NCBI GenBank assembly: GCA_015680685.1
Contig: MNCI01002736.1
Location: forward strand, 340,611 to 404,610
DNA length: 64,000 nucleotides
Direction: 5' to 3'
Source of the DNA: Gnetum montanum
Lineage: Eukaryota; Streptophyta; Gnetopsida; Gnetales; Gnetaceae
A program made the position numbers and the translations under genes. This document shows positions 23,283 to 33,782 of this stretch, piece by piece. The notes beneath the pieces are model-generated. The model was not told the origin of the DNA. It searched no databases and was given only the letters and a program-made list of their open reading frames with translations. Position 1 is the stretch's first letter. Each line of letters starts with the position of its first letter.

Positions 23283-23440
23283 GATAATAACCAAGGATGA
23301 TCCCAAACTACCAAAGTACTTTAGGTTGGATAGATTTTGCTATTATCATCAAATGGCTTGTCATGATATCAATTTTTGCTTAGTGTTGAAAGATGAAATC
23401 ATGACAAGCCCAACTGTCTAAACACTAAGTAGAAATCAAT
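23283..23440 (+). pseudogene. Tat/Ogre-like gag, zinc-finger-like piece
   Basis: Reads KYFRLDRFCYYHQMACHDINF then CLVLKDEIM, which follows the C-x2-H / H-x4-C style segment near the end of Tat/Ogre gag proteins (KYC.YHR..GH.T..C..LK..I). It continues the gag interrupted at 22430. Confidence 0.6.
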
Positions 23441-23443
23441 GAG

Positions 23444-24840
23444 TTGGTGTTAAACAAGCCCAACTCTCCAAACACTAATAACTGTTACACTGGAGCCTCA
23501 TTCACAGCAAGCAAATGGTCTGACCCTCCTAGACAACTGTTTGTTATTAAAGTACAACCTCAACCTCAAAATGTAAAGCCTAAAGTGCCTAGAGTCATCA
23601 GGGTAACACCTCCTTCGGTCCCTAAGAGGTCTTTCATCATACATGTCCCTCCTTCAGTGGCAACAACATCACAACTTAAAGTAAGGGAACCATTTGTTAT
23701 TAGGGTCACTTCATCATCTACAAGAAAATCTACTGTAACTCGTCACCAAAGCCTACCTATAGTGGTAAATAACTCAATGGTTAGCAAGAAATCATCACTA
23801 CAATACCAACAAAAATAAACTATTGTCAATCTGACAACTAAGTCTACTGAAGTTTTGCCAACATCAAAAGGCTTGGAAGCATGGTAACCCATCTAGACCT
23901 ATAACAAGATTAGCTACACCCATGGACAAGGGACCCAAGGTACATACATTGAAACATGAGCCAAAAACTCAAGGAAGGATGGAGGAAATTAAGACCACTG
24001 AAGCTAAAAAATCACACACTAGGGGAAAGAGTTTCCTTGCAATGATGGAACAAGCCAAATGATCCCTCAAACAAAAGAACACGTCACTAAACTTATATAA
24101 CATAGTCATGACCTCTCCTACTCATAGAGATGCACTAGCTCAAGTGTTTACTTCTATCCTTGTGAGCGGAGACATGCCTGCCAACAAAGAGTCAATCCAC
24201 TCTATCATTGAGCAAGCTTCACTTAGGGAAAATAGTCATTGACCCATGCTCAACTTTTGTGATAGTGAGGTGAAGACTGACTCATGAAGTAGAGGGGTGC
24301 TATCTGCTCCTCTCCTCATTATCATACGTGTTGGAAAGTATAAGGTTCATCGTGTTCATGTGGATGATGAGACAACAACCAATGTGATACCATACACAAT
24401 TGTTGAGAAGCTAAGCTTAACTAAAAACAATAAAGAAACCTCTACATTTGCATGAAAGTTATTCAACAGATCACAAGTTGTGCTTTGATGTTCTATCTCC
24501 TTGGATTTCGTAGTTGGAGAATAATTTCCCACATCTGCTAACTTTTTAATAGTTGAAGAGACACTTGGTTTCAACTTGATGTTAGGAGGGCCATGGTTAG
24601 TGAAGCTTCAAGTAGTCTCCTCTCCTATACATAAAGAGATTTACTTACAATACAAAGGTGGGAAAATTGTAATGTGTGGAGACAACATATGTTCATCATT
24701 TGTCAACAACATCAACTTTGACTAAGGTTCAAAGGTGGAATTTTAGGAAGAAACTCCTGAAACTCAAGTTGAGGTCAACATCATCAACAACAACAACAAG
24801 GCTAAAATCTTCAATGTTAGAACATTAAACGACCAACAAG
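23444..24840 (+). pseudogene. Tat/Ogre-like gag tail and protease remnant
   Basis: An open piece (23444-23818) is rich in Pro, Val, Lys and Ser (RVIRVTPPSVPKRSFIIHV). Downstream frames give LYNIVMTSPTHRDALAQVF at about 24090, matching the Tat/Ogre segment that precedes protease (L.LL..S..HR.AL...L). Then GVLSAPLLIIIRVGKYKVHR and VHVDDETTTNVIPYTIVEKL follow, at the place of the protease active site; the usual D-G/S-G triad reads DDE here. Stops interrupt it. It lies directly downstream of the gag pieces, and RT is not seen. Confidence 0.65.
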
Positions 24841-25035
24841 AACACCCAATGATAGTCATTTTGATCAAGAAGAATGGCGGAACTAGGATTGTACAAAAGA
24901 AGTTCCTTTATCTATCTATCATTCCTTCTTTTGTTAATGATATTTACATTTGTAGCCTTTTATCATGTTTCCATGTTTGTTTTAACTTTGTATTTTCTTT
25001 CAAGACTATCTTGTGCTTACTAGAATATACCACAA
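24841..25035 (+). other. end of Tat-like remnant, unclear
   Basis: An open frame (24849-25097) starts MIVILIKKNGGTRIVQKKF and then becomes hydrophobic and Cys/Phe-rich. It shows no clear RT motif. The coding-like part may belong to the preceding polyprotein; the rest is unexplained. Confidence 0.3.
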
Positions 25036-25145
25036 CCTGCCAAGGTCTAAAACTGGCAACACATGGCCCGCCAAGGCTTAAAACTAGCAACACATGATGG
25101 CTTGCTAGGGCCTAAAATTGGTGGCTAGCGAAGGCCTAAGACTTG
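25036..25145 (+). repeat. degenerate minisatellite, about 33-bp unit, four copies
   Basis: Versions of GCCAAGGTCTAAAACTGGCAACACATGG recur four times with changes, the last two truncated (GCTAGGGCCTAAAATTGGTGG and AGCGAAGGCCTAAGACTTG). Confidence 0.7.
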
Positions 25146-25658
25146 TAAATTTGTGGTGTCCATTCCTTTTATCTCTGTGATATTTACATTATGACCTGTT
25201 ACACATTGTTTTACACTTTTGTGTTTCACCATCAAACTTTGCTTCGTGGCCTTAATATGTTATCTAGTAGCCTTTTGTGCAAGAGAAATATATATAAAAC
25301 AAAGAAAAAAAAATTTAAACTTATAACCAAGAATGTTTATAGCAATAGCCATGGTAACAATTGTGTGATGAATAAATGACAAGAAATGTCCAAAACAATA
25401 ATAGCCATAGTCACACTGTGTGACAATAGCTAAAAAGTGAATGCTCGTGGTGATAGTTGCACTATGCAATATACAACTGTAATAGTGATACATGGTCTAT
25501 GTAGCTGTAATAGCCAAACAAAAAATCAGTTACAACAATATGATAGTAGTCAAAATTAAGCCATAGGGGGAGGAGGAAGATGATCATCATCAACATTATC
25601 TCCAATTTCATTATCCCCTAATACTAACCGGCAAAACATACAAACCATCCGCAGCCAT
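25146..25658. other. no gene seen
   Basis: AT-rich with no recognised similarity. It lies upstream of the phosphatase-like fragment and could contain old promoter sequence, but nothing shows that. Confidence 0.35.
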
Positions 25659-25782
25659 GATAAACAAAAACATAACTATATATATATATATAAACATACA
25701 ACAGTCCAAATAATATGGTATGGATGATAAACAAAAACATAACTATAACATACAACAGTTTCCAAATAATATGGTATGGATG
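25659..25782 (+). repeat. 67-bp tandem duplication with TA microsatellite
   Basis: GATAAACAAAAACATAACTATA begins at 25659 and again at 25726 (first 20 bases identical), each followed by ACATACAACAG and AATAATATGGTATGGAT. The first unit contains a TA run at about 25678-25692. Confidence 0.85.
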
Positions 25783-25829
25783 TATTAAGAATTTTACAAT
25801 TGCACCATGGACTGACGCTAACTCAAACA

Positions 25830-26125
25830 ATGGCAATGCTGGTTCTGTTTCTGATTAAAGTGGCGGTGGTGCGTCCGATTCCCAGTACACTGGATGGTCC
25901 ATTCAAGCCAGTTACAGTGCCGCTGGATCCAAAGCTAAGGCTAGGTACCAATGATCTATCGCATAATCATCTTCGCCCTCCATTTTCCCCAAGCAAATTA
26001 TGCTTTCCATCTCTACGCCTGATGCCATGTGGCTTTCCTGGGTTACATGGGATGCCCAGATTGGCCCCAAGGTGAGTCCATTGGATTCTTCCTCCGTCGG
26101 TCATCACTTGTGGCCTCGTCGCTGA
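25830..26125 (+). pseudogene. purple acid phosphatase N-terminal fragment, frameshifted
   Basis: The frame starts MAMLVLFLIKVAVV at 25830, a signal-peptide-like hydrophobic stretch, followed by IPSTLDGPFKPVTVPLDP and LRLGTNDL. This is the hallmark N-terminus of plant phytase-type purple acid phosphatases (the PAP15/PAP13/PAP23 group), where IPSTLDGPF.PVTVPLD precedes the Fn3-like domain. After FSP a single-base deletion near 25992 shifts the frame; the next frame reads QIMLSISTPDAMWLSWVT and DAQIGPKVSPLD, the matching '..EQI.LS.S...DSMWVSWVTGDAQIG..V.PLD' segment, and meets a stop at 26123-26125. The metallophosphatase domain is absent. The island is visibly richer in GC and CpG than its surroundings. 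The family assignment is from remembered motifs; intact function is excluded. Confidence 0.82.
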
Positions 26126-26362
26126 CACGCGGCCGTGTAGTCCCACCTCCATTGCTGCGCTTGCTTGTACCATCTCCCTTGCCTCGTGTGCTGTTGTGCC
26201 GTCACTCTCCTGTCCTCTCCATCGCCTCTCGTCCACAGCATGAATGCCTTCTCGGATTCACTGCAGAGATGCCTTGGGATAATATACACAGGCTTAAGTC
26301 TTAGTGTGGTATTGTTTAACTGTAACTGCCAAGGCACTATCATCTAACTAACTGCGAGTGCC
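26126..26362 (+). other. GC-rich continuation of phosphatase-like island
   Basis: Open frames exist on both strands here, but none gives a convincing match to the next part of a purple acid phosphatase. LLGFTAEMPWDNIHRL (about 26248-26298) only loosely recalls the family's LLNYTSGIIHHVRL. A CCACAG acceptor-like site ends at about 26239. I cannot tell exon from intron. Confidence 0.35.
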
Positions 26363-26605
26363 ATGGAAATTTCTATTTTAATCCCATACTTTAAGAACCT
26401 AAAATCCAACTAAGTAAGCTAGGGTAGTGTAGAAAGAGCATATGTGAGAACACATAAAAAATTACTATTTTAATTTACATATTAAAGACCCAAGATATGT
26501 GTACTATGATAGCTTACAAAAGAGCCTACATGTGAACAAATAAAAAATGGCTATTTTAATTTACATGCTAAAAATCCAAGTTTCATACATTGCCTAGTAG
26601 ACTCC
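26363..26605 (+). repeat. 86-92-bp tandem repeat, three diverged copies
   Basis: CTATTTTAAT anchors at 26373, 26465 and 26551. The second and third copies share GAACA(C/A)ATAAAAAAT before it and TTTACAT..TAAA.A.CCAAG after it. The first is more diverged. Confidence 0.65.
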
Positions 26606-26680
26606 CTAAAAACATAAAAATAAAAATAGAACAAAGAGAATTTTTTATTTTTTCTTCTAAAACACCACCAAGAAAATGAA

Positions 26681-27800
26681 TGTTGCAACCCCCTTTGGCA
26701 TTGTAACCTTCACCCCTACACTTGAGGCTGGATTTTCCTTGTAAAATGTGAAGTTTGTAGCCTATGAGTTGTAATCTTGCATACTTGGGCTTTTGGGGTC
26801 GATAAATAGCTCATAAGTTGTTGACCTCCACTTTGATGTATTGATGAGGCTCCTGTCTCAAGCCTCATCTTGAGAGTGGGAGAGCATAGGTGTGATAATC
26901 CCTACGGTTAGTACATGGCACAGGTGTGTTCGTCCCTATAGTTAGTCCTCCAGAAGGCTAATGGTTACAGGTCATAGGTTGATGGACCCTAGTATTAGTT
27001 GGATAAATAAAAGACTCATAAAATACCTGCAGGCAATGGCTATTTATGAATACTCATGGCAATGTTTCACATGATACATTGAGTGTGGATATGTTAGTGA
27101 CCACATGGGCTGCGTATATGATAGTATCGATTTGTGTGTCATGGTGGGGATAATGTATATTATGATTGTGTGGATTGTAGGTTGTAGGTTGTGTAATTGA
27201 TATATGATAGATTATGTCAGATAATGGTTTTATCTGTGATTGTATGATAGCAATCTATTCTCTTTGATAACGATTATGCCAGTGTTATGTGCGATATGAT
27301 GTGTGTACATGTGTTGCTCTTAGCATGCACAAGACTAACAGTTGATACAGGTTGCCTTGTACTCCACTCCTCTCCTCCAGCACAACACTTGTTGACCATC
27401 TAGCAAAGGAAGTGTAAAGGCTTCATACTCAGTTTTATACTGACTCTATCAGAAAAGCACGGAGAGATAGAGAGAGAGTAGAGGAAGGGAGAATCTTCAG
27501 GGATTGGTTAATGTTTATTTGCATGTGCAGTAATATGAACTATTTACATTTGTATAAAACTCTCTACACTCTTATAAATGAGATGATGATGTTTATGTAT
27601 TTTTGTATCTTCGAAGAGCAGTGTAGCTTTTTGGTTTATGTAGAGACATGTAGTTTTATAAATCGAAATGTATGTTAGTTTTGGTTTGGCAAGGATTTTA
27701 TGTAGTTAGATTTGTAGTTTAGCATGCTTCCATTGTGGTATTACTAGCGATCCTAGGCATCACCCTACCCTAGCAAGGTGCAGTAGGGTGGGGTGTTACA
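26681..27800 (+). repeat. 5' LTR of chromovirus, first assembled copy
   Basis: It starts TGTTGCAACCCC and ends GGGGTGTTACA. From about 26960 to the end it matches the 3' LTR (43380-44281). Its first 280 bases do not resemble the first 650 bases of the 3' LTR, so the LTRs differ structurally or the left limit is wrong. Confidence 0.65.
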
Positions 27801-27802
27801 TT

Positions 27803-27814
27803 GTGGTATAAAAG
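27803..27814 (+). other. primer binding site, initiator-Met tRNA type
   Basis: TGGTATAAAAGC follows the LTR end after two bases; the standard site is TGGTATCAGAGC. The duplicate assembled copy has the same site at 29151-29162. Confidence 0.75.
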
Positions 27815-28011
27815 CTAGTTTACTCTGATGTTGTATGATGGTTGGGATACTCACCCATTTGTGATTTTAGGTTAGGAAAATATGTAGTAGATGTGGTCAT
27901 GATGCTGGTGGGGCTCATAGATCAGAAGGATCTAATGATGGATTGAAGTAGCCTCCCAAACATCTAGCAGTGATCCTACAAATAGGCAACTAGAACTTAT
28001 ACAACAACTGT

Positions 28012-28079
28012 NTTGGATTTTCCTTGTAAAATGTGAAGTTTGTAGCCTATGAGTTGTAATCTTGCATACTTGGGCTTTN
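28012..28079. other. pair of assembly joints and short duplicated piece
   Basis: Single 'n' bases at 28012 and 28079 bracket 66 bases (28013-28078), of which 28015-28078 repeats 26730-26793. The sequence then restarts at 28080 with bases equal to 26733 onward. Confidence 0.85.
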
Positions 28080-29358
28080 TTTTCCTTGTAAAATGTGAAG
28101 TTTGTAGCCTATGAGTTGTAATCTTGCATACTTGGGCTTTTGGGGTCGATAAATAGCTCATAAGTTGTTGACCTCCACTTTGATGTATTGATGAGGCTCC
28201 TGTCTCAAGCCTCATCTTGAGAGTGGGAGAGCATAGGTGTGATAATCCCTACGGTTAGTACATGGCACAGGTGTGTTCGTCCCTATAGTTAGTCCTCCAG
28301 AAGGCTAATGGTTACAGGTCATAGGTTGATAGACCCTAGTATTAGTTGGATAAATAAAAGACTCATAAAATACCTGCAGGCAATGGCTATTTATGAATAC
28401 TCATGGCAATGTTTCACATGATACATTGAGTGTGGATATGTTAGTGACCACATGGGCTGCGTATATGATAGTATCGATTTGTGTGTCATGGTGGGGATAA
28501 TGTATATTATGATTGTGTGGATTGTAGGTTGTAGGTTGTGTAATTGATATATGATAGATTATGTCAGATAATGGTTTTATCTGTGATTGTATGATAGCAA
28601 TCTATTCTCTTTGATAACGATTATGCCAGTGTTATGTGCGATATGATGTGTGTACATGTGTTGCTCTTAGCATGCACAAGACTAACAGTTGATACAGGTT
28701 GCCTTGTACTCCACTCCTCTCCTCCAGCACAACACTTGTTGACCATCTAGCAAAGGAAGTGTAAAGGCTTCATACTCAGTTTTATACTGACTCTATCAGA
28801 AAAGCACGGAGAGATAGAGAGAGAGTAGAGGAAGGGAGAATTTTCAGGGATTGGTTAATGTTTATTTGCATGTGCAGTAATATGAACTATTTACATTTGT
28901 ATAAAACTCTCTACACTCTTATAAATGAGATGATGATGTTTATGTATTTTTGTATCTTCGAAGAGCAGTGTAGCTTTTTGGTTTATGTAGAGACATGTAG
29001 TTTTATAAATCGAAATGTATGTTAGTTTTGGTTTGGCAAGGATTTTATGTAGTTAGATTTGTAGTTTAGCATGCTTCCATTGTGGTATTACTAGCGATCC
29101 TAGGCATCACCCTACCCTAGCAAGGTGCAGTAGGGTGGGGTGTTACATTGTGGTATAAAAGCTAGTTTACTCTGATGTTGTATGATGGTTGGGATACTCA
29201 CCCATTTGTGATTTTAGGTTAGGAAAATATGTAGTAGATGTGGTCATGATGCTGGTGGGGCTCATAGATCAGAAGGATCTAATGATGGATTGAAGTAGCC
29301 TCCCAAACATCTAGCAGTGATCCTACAAATAGGCAACTAGAACTTATACAACAACTGT
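28080..29358 (+). repeat. second assembled copy of 5' LTR and leader
   Basis: 28080-29358 equals 26733-28011 at a constant offset of 1347 bases with no indels; by eye I found only two substitutions. The LTR end is at 29147 and the primer site at 29151-29162. Such identity between units of an old, mutated element indicates an assembly or haplotype duplication rather than a true tandem LTR. Confidence 0.8.
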
Positions 29359-29449
29359 TACAGATCTTGTATTGGCATGTTGTAGCTAGTGATGCTCTTG
29401 TTCCCATAGTCAGGGAAGTGGGAAGTGGTAGTGGTAGTGGAGGTTCTAG

Positions 29450-30290
29450 ATTCAAATAGGTAGCCTATCAATAGGAAACTAGTAGAGAAATTTCAAAAGA
29501 TAGGATCTCCTAAATTTGATGGTATTGAAGATCCTATTGCAGCTACAAAATGGTTGGAGGAATTACAAAAGGCTTTTGATTTGATGGACTACTCATTGGT
29601 TTAATAGACTCACTTGGGGGTATATTAATTGGTTGGTGCTACCTAGCATTGGTGGACGACTAAAGAGTAGGCCAAGGGATGGATTGGCCAATAGGTGTTA
29701 TGGGAGGATTTTTTGATAGCTTTCAGAGCCCATTATGTGTCTACCCAATATGCTTAGGCCAAAGAGGATGAGTTCTACCATTTGTATCAAGGCAGTTGAC
29801 TTGTGGCAAAGTATGATGCTCATTTCTCTAAGCTTAGTAGTTATGTACCATAGATGTAGATAGATGCTCAGGCATGGACAAACAAATTTGTTAGAGGGTT
29901 GAGGCCATATTTGAAGGACCCCATCTTATCCCTCAAATTGACATCCTATGATGAGGTTAGAGCAGTAGCCATGGATTTAGAGAGGAGTCAACATGAAGAT
30001 GTAGCTCATAGAGAGAGGCAATAGGGGCAAAAGAGATGACTGACATCTGGACAGAGACCTGGCCTCTCCAAGCAAGCTCATCGACATGGAGGTGAGTGTC
30101 CAACATTAGCTTGTGATCCTACTATTGGGGTTGATCGCAAATCAATTGTTTGTTATAGATGTGGTTAGTCTAGCCATCTACAGAGGGATTGCCAGAATTG
30201 TTTTACATATGGGCAGCTAGTGCATCAGGCTTGGGAGTTTCCAAAGTAGATAGGCAATAGTGGAGGAGGTAGAGGCTGATGACAATGACC
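29450..30290 (+). pseudogene. chromovirus gag remnant with zinc knuckle
   Basis: The plus-strand frame reads KIGSPKFDGIEDPIAATKWL, the start of a Tekay/Del retrotransposon-gag core, then FVRGLRPYLKDPI and a knuckle CYRCG*SSHLQRDC near 30154-30195 with the C-x2-C-x4-H-x4-C spacing kept but a stop inside. A second CFTYGQLVHQ follows. At least eight stops make it dead. Protease follows in the expected order. Confidence 0.8.
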
Positions 30291-30405
30291 TCTAGTTCAA
30301 GGTGGATGTGGAATGCCTGTTACACCACTAGTTGGAGTAGACTAGAGGACCTAGGGATGAGTGTACATCATAATAGATCAACCATTGGATGTGTAGCCAA
30401 ACACA

Positions 30406-30594
30406 GTGATGGAGATGAGAGATATGATTTTGGGCTTTTATGTATTGATTTTATTCAATCCAGGTGCCATCCATTCTTTCATAGATCCTATGGTTGCATA
30501 TCATGTAGCTCTTGTACATCATTCTCTTTCTCGTGAGCTAATAGTATCTTTGGTTGGGGGTTTGAGACTCGAGTTGATCATGTGTATATAGGTG
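30406..30594 (+). pseudogene. chromovirus protease remnant, catalytic Asp lost
   Basis: The open piece has the Tekay/Del protease pattern (G-A-I-H-S-F-I followed by LSRELIVSLVGG). In this family the motif is D-S-G-A-T-H-S-F; here the first three residues read NPG, so the catalytic aspartate is gone. It lies between gag and the polyprotein linker. Confidence 0.8.
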
Positions 30595-30599
30595 TGCTA

Positions 30600-30996
30600 A
30601 TAGAATTAAAAGGTATGTAGTAGATTAGTGATTTGCATGTTATTGATCTTGGGGTATACGATGTGATTTTGGGGATGGATTGACTATCATAGTGTAATGC
30701 TAGTTTGGACTATCAGTAAAAGCTTTTGCGACTACAATTAGTTGATGGTGCTCGGATTGAGGTACAAACTTATCTAAGGATTTTGCCCCTAGATTTGATC
30801 TTCTCTTGAATGTACTATAGGATGCTTCAAAAAGGGCATGAATGCTTTGTAGTGATAGTATATAAAACAAATATGGCAGAGATAGATCAAATTCCTATTG
30901 TTCAAGAATTTACTAATGTGTCTTAATCAGAATTACCAAGTTTGCCACCAAGGCTAGAGATTAACTTTAAGATTGAACTTAAGCCTGGTACAGAGT
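30600..30996 (+). pseudogene. chromovirus protease-RT linker, 5' half
   Basis: Frames give DVILGMD and then IPIVQEFTNVS, ELPSLPPRLEINFKIELKPG, typical of the linker just before reverse transcriptase in chromoviruses. The frame is cut after the codons for KPGTE by the nested element at 30997. Confidence 0.8.
30992..30996. repeat. target-site duplication AGAGT, left copy
   Basis: Identical to 40939-40943 on the other side of the nested element. Confidence 0.93.
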
Positions 30997-31861
30997 TGAT
31001 GAGCGGCAAAGTTCCCCTACGTCTAACCATATGAATACAAGCATTCACACGTGATTCAATTAAACTCCAAGGATTAAGTGTTTATGCACCTACGTAGAAC
31101 AAGGATGAGTTATGCAATTTTTGTCTTCCCAAGCTTACTTATAAGGCATAGTTGTATGATTAAGTAAACTTGAGGTATATGATTTTTTAATATTTTTTTT
31201 ATATTTTCTATCTTGGTCTCCTAAGTGTGTGAAATGAAAAGATTTATTTAACTAATGGGTTTCTATAACTCTAATGTTAATCGAATCCTAACACTAGCAT
31301 CCGTTCCCACTCTCTGGACACATCCTAAACTAGTGTAACACTACTGGGATTACCAAATACTAGTCATTACTAGGTTACCAAGTGTTCCAAGTATGCTCAA
31401 AGTGGTCGTGCTGAGTGTACTAATTCATTGCTAATTAATAATTCTAAAGAAATAACATTGATTAACTAATGAGAGCATGAAATAATAGTAAATAACAGTA
31501 AATGCAATAGTTAAGCTATTCTAAATGTTACAAGGTTTATCAAAAAGTTTGTCTTTATTTCCGAACACAAGGTGTGCTCAGGTACACAATGCTCGACTAA
31601 AGATCTATTCACTCTATGACTCCTACTGTGGGCACTTAGAAATAATTCTAACTCTGGAAGAGAAAAATTGCAAGAGTTTGGCTAAGGGACTAAAAATACT
31701 ATCCAAAACCAAGTGCCTCTATCCCTTATTTATAGACAATGAGATAGGTTCCGACATCATGTGTCTGATGTCGCTTGGCCGATCTGATATCACGTATTTG
31801 ATATCGAGGATCTGATATTAGGGGCCCGATATTAAGGGGTCCCTTATTTGGTGACTCATCA
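30997..31861 (-). repeat. 3' LTR, 865 bp
   Basis: It begins TGATGAGCGG and ends GTGACTCATCA. TATTTATA at 31727-31734 is the minus-strand TATAAATA box. The adjoining bases TGTCCCCATGATGG (minus-strand ATGGGGACA) form the polypurine tract. Confidence 0.93.
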
Positions 31862-33782
31862 TGTCCCCATGATGGAATGAAAACTCATCCTCAAGTTCTT
31901 TACAAAATGTTGGGAAGGTATGGGATTATTGACTGAATGACAACTGTTAGTGACATGGAATGATAGACTCAAAGTGCCCAGTGAACAGATCAACAAACAT
32001 ATTACAGCATTGGTGTTCATACCCATTGTGGTGAACATTGTACATAGATAACATCCAGACCCTCATTTGATAGCTTGAAGAGAGAGAGAGAAAAGAAAAT
32101 GAGGCATGTTTTTGCTGATGTTAAAAATGTGCACATCATTGTCCATCCATGGCCACATGACTAAGCTTGTTCCTTGCATAAATGCTCTTACTCTAGTCCA
32201 TCTTGAGTGCTCCCTCCTATCCTAGTCCATTGTTCATGTGATCGCCATCTGCACACACAACACGATCATGAATTAGCAAGGATAGATAAGATATAATATG
32301 GTTGATACCTTGACTTGATATGAAGCACATTGGCTAGGTTGTGGGTATGGCAGATACTGGGTTAGAGGTTTGTAACTAATGACTACCTAAGGTGTAGGGG
32401 TGAGATAAGTAATGGAATGGAAAAGTTTATGATAGGTCCTCACGACTAAGAGCGAACCTTCGGTAGCTATAGGATGGAAAATGAAAGAAAAAGGAAGATA
32501 AGAGAAATAACAATGGTGAAGCCAATAAAAATGCATATAAGGGAAGAGAAAAAAAATGGATGTTATGGATGGGGTGAAATGAGAAATAGTTGATTGCGAA
32601 ATATGTTTAAGGGAAACAACTTAACAATTGCACAAAAAACAAATGCTAGTGGGTTCTTCCCAAAGCAGGCTCATGCCTCGACAAACTCACAAACCAAAGA
32701 GCTTGTAGGCTCTAGGAATGACATATGGAAACAATAGTTAAGAATTCACCCACAAGAATTTACCAAAGAATAACAATGCATTGACCAAGATATAGACTAA
32801 TCATAAAACTAGTAATGAGGTAGAATATGGGAAGCAATACGAAAAAAGAAGAGAGAATGGAATGGAATCCCAAAATCAAGGTTGTGTAAAGTCCCTTGTG
32901 TATTATGTGGTTAAGGTGACTTAATAAAATTCAGTCCAAATCCAGATTAAAACTAACCATATCTAGTGACCTCACATCAACACACTTGACCAACCCATCC
33001 TCCTGAAGCAACAAGAATACTTCCACGGAGCAACCACCATCCCAAAAAGAGAAGAATAGAGAAGTAGGAAGTGAGAAAGGACCTTAGTTAGAGGGAACCT
33101 TTAGGCATGGGTAACATGTCTTTCTAGTGCCATAACCAATGATTGTAGCCCATGTTCCTTTATTATGTCAAAGGGGTATGCTTTGAATTCCCACCTTTTT
33201 TTCTCTTTTTTTTTGGATGGGAACCACACCATGCAAAGACTTATTTGACTGGGTCAACTTCTTGGTTGTGTTTGGTGGTGGAATGGCAAAAAACCTATGA
33301 AAAACATCTAAGTACCTAAGAGAATAGCTAGCACAAATGCGTTAAATCCCCTTGAAGTCATACCATTTTCAATCCATTTAAATATTTCCTTGGTTTAAAG
33401 AATAACAAGCCACAAATTCATTAATAAGTTTGATTAGAAAAAGGGACAGTACATTTCCAAAACAAAGGGAGACCATAGAGTTGAATGGATGAATGGATGA
33501 CGTGGACTCATTGCCCATTTTATCAAAAGAAACCATATCTTAGCATCAACATTAAAAGTTAAAGGTAAAAACTAAACATTAGCAATCAACACCATTATAG
33601 TACAACCCATCATCATGAGCACTTATTATGTGATGAGTGAGAATAAATCAAACAAAATGTAACAGAGAAAGAAATAGTAAAAATGTTAACAATGGTGTAC
33701 AACAAAAACAAGTAAAAATGAAAAATGTATAAAAAAATGTGTAAAACAAAAAAAGACAAAAGAAACTAAGGGCTTAGAATAA
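31862..33782 (-). other. non-coding 3' region of Athila-like element
   Basis: About 1.9 kb without coding signal; it contains a GA-repeat near 32080. The block near 32660 (GGCTCATGCC) and that near 33480 recur at about 58410 and 59290 in the related element at 53559. The relative carries about 3 kb of extra coding-like sequence between this region and its LTR, which is missing here. Confidence 0.65.

Noticed and set aside
26072-26240. Possible intron (AAG|GTGAGT to CCACAG) in the phosphatase-like island
   Set aside because: The family's coding text continues past the GTGAGT as KVSPLD, so a donor there is unlikely.
25967-26343. Minus-strand open frames over the GC-rich island
   Set aside because: Shadows of the plus-strand phosphatase fragment, without similarity of their own.
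28013-29147. True tandem LTR duplication in the chromovirus
   Set aside because: Bracketed by single 'n' bases with near-perfect identity; best explained as an assembly overlap.
30279-30536. 85-codon frame overlapping the chromovirus protease
   Set aside because: The protease motif lies in the other frame (30406-30594); this one is a shadow.
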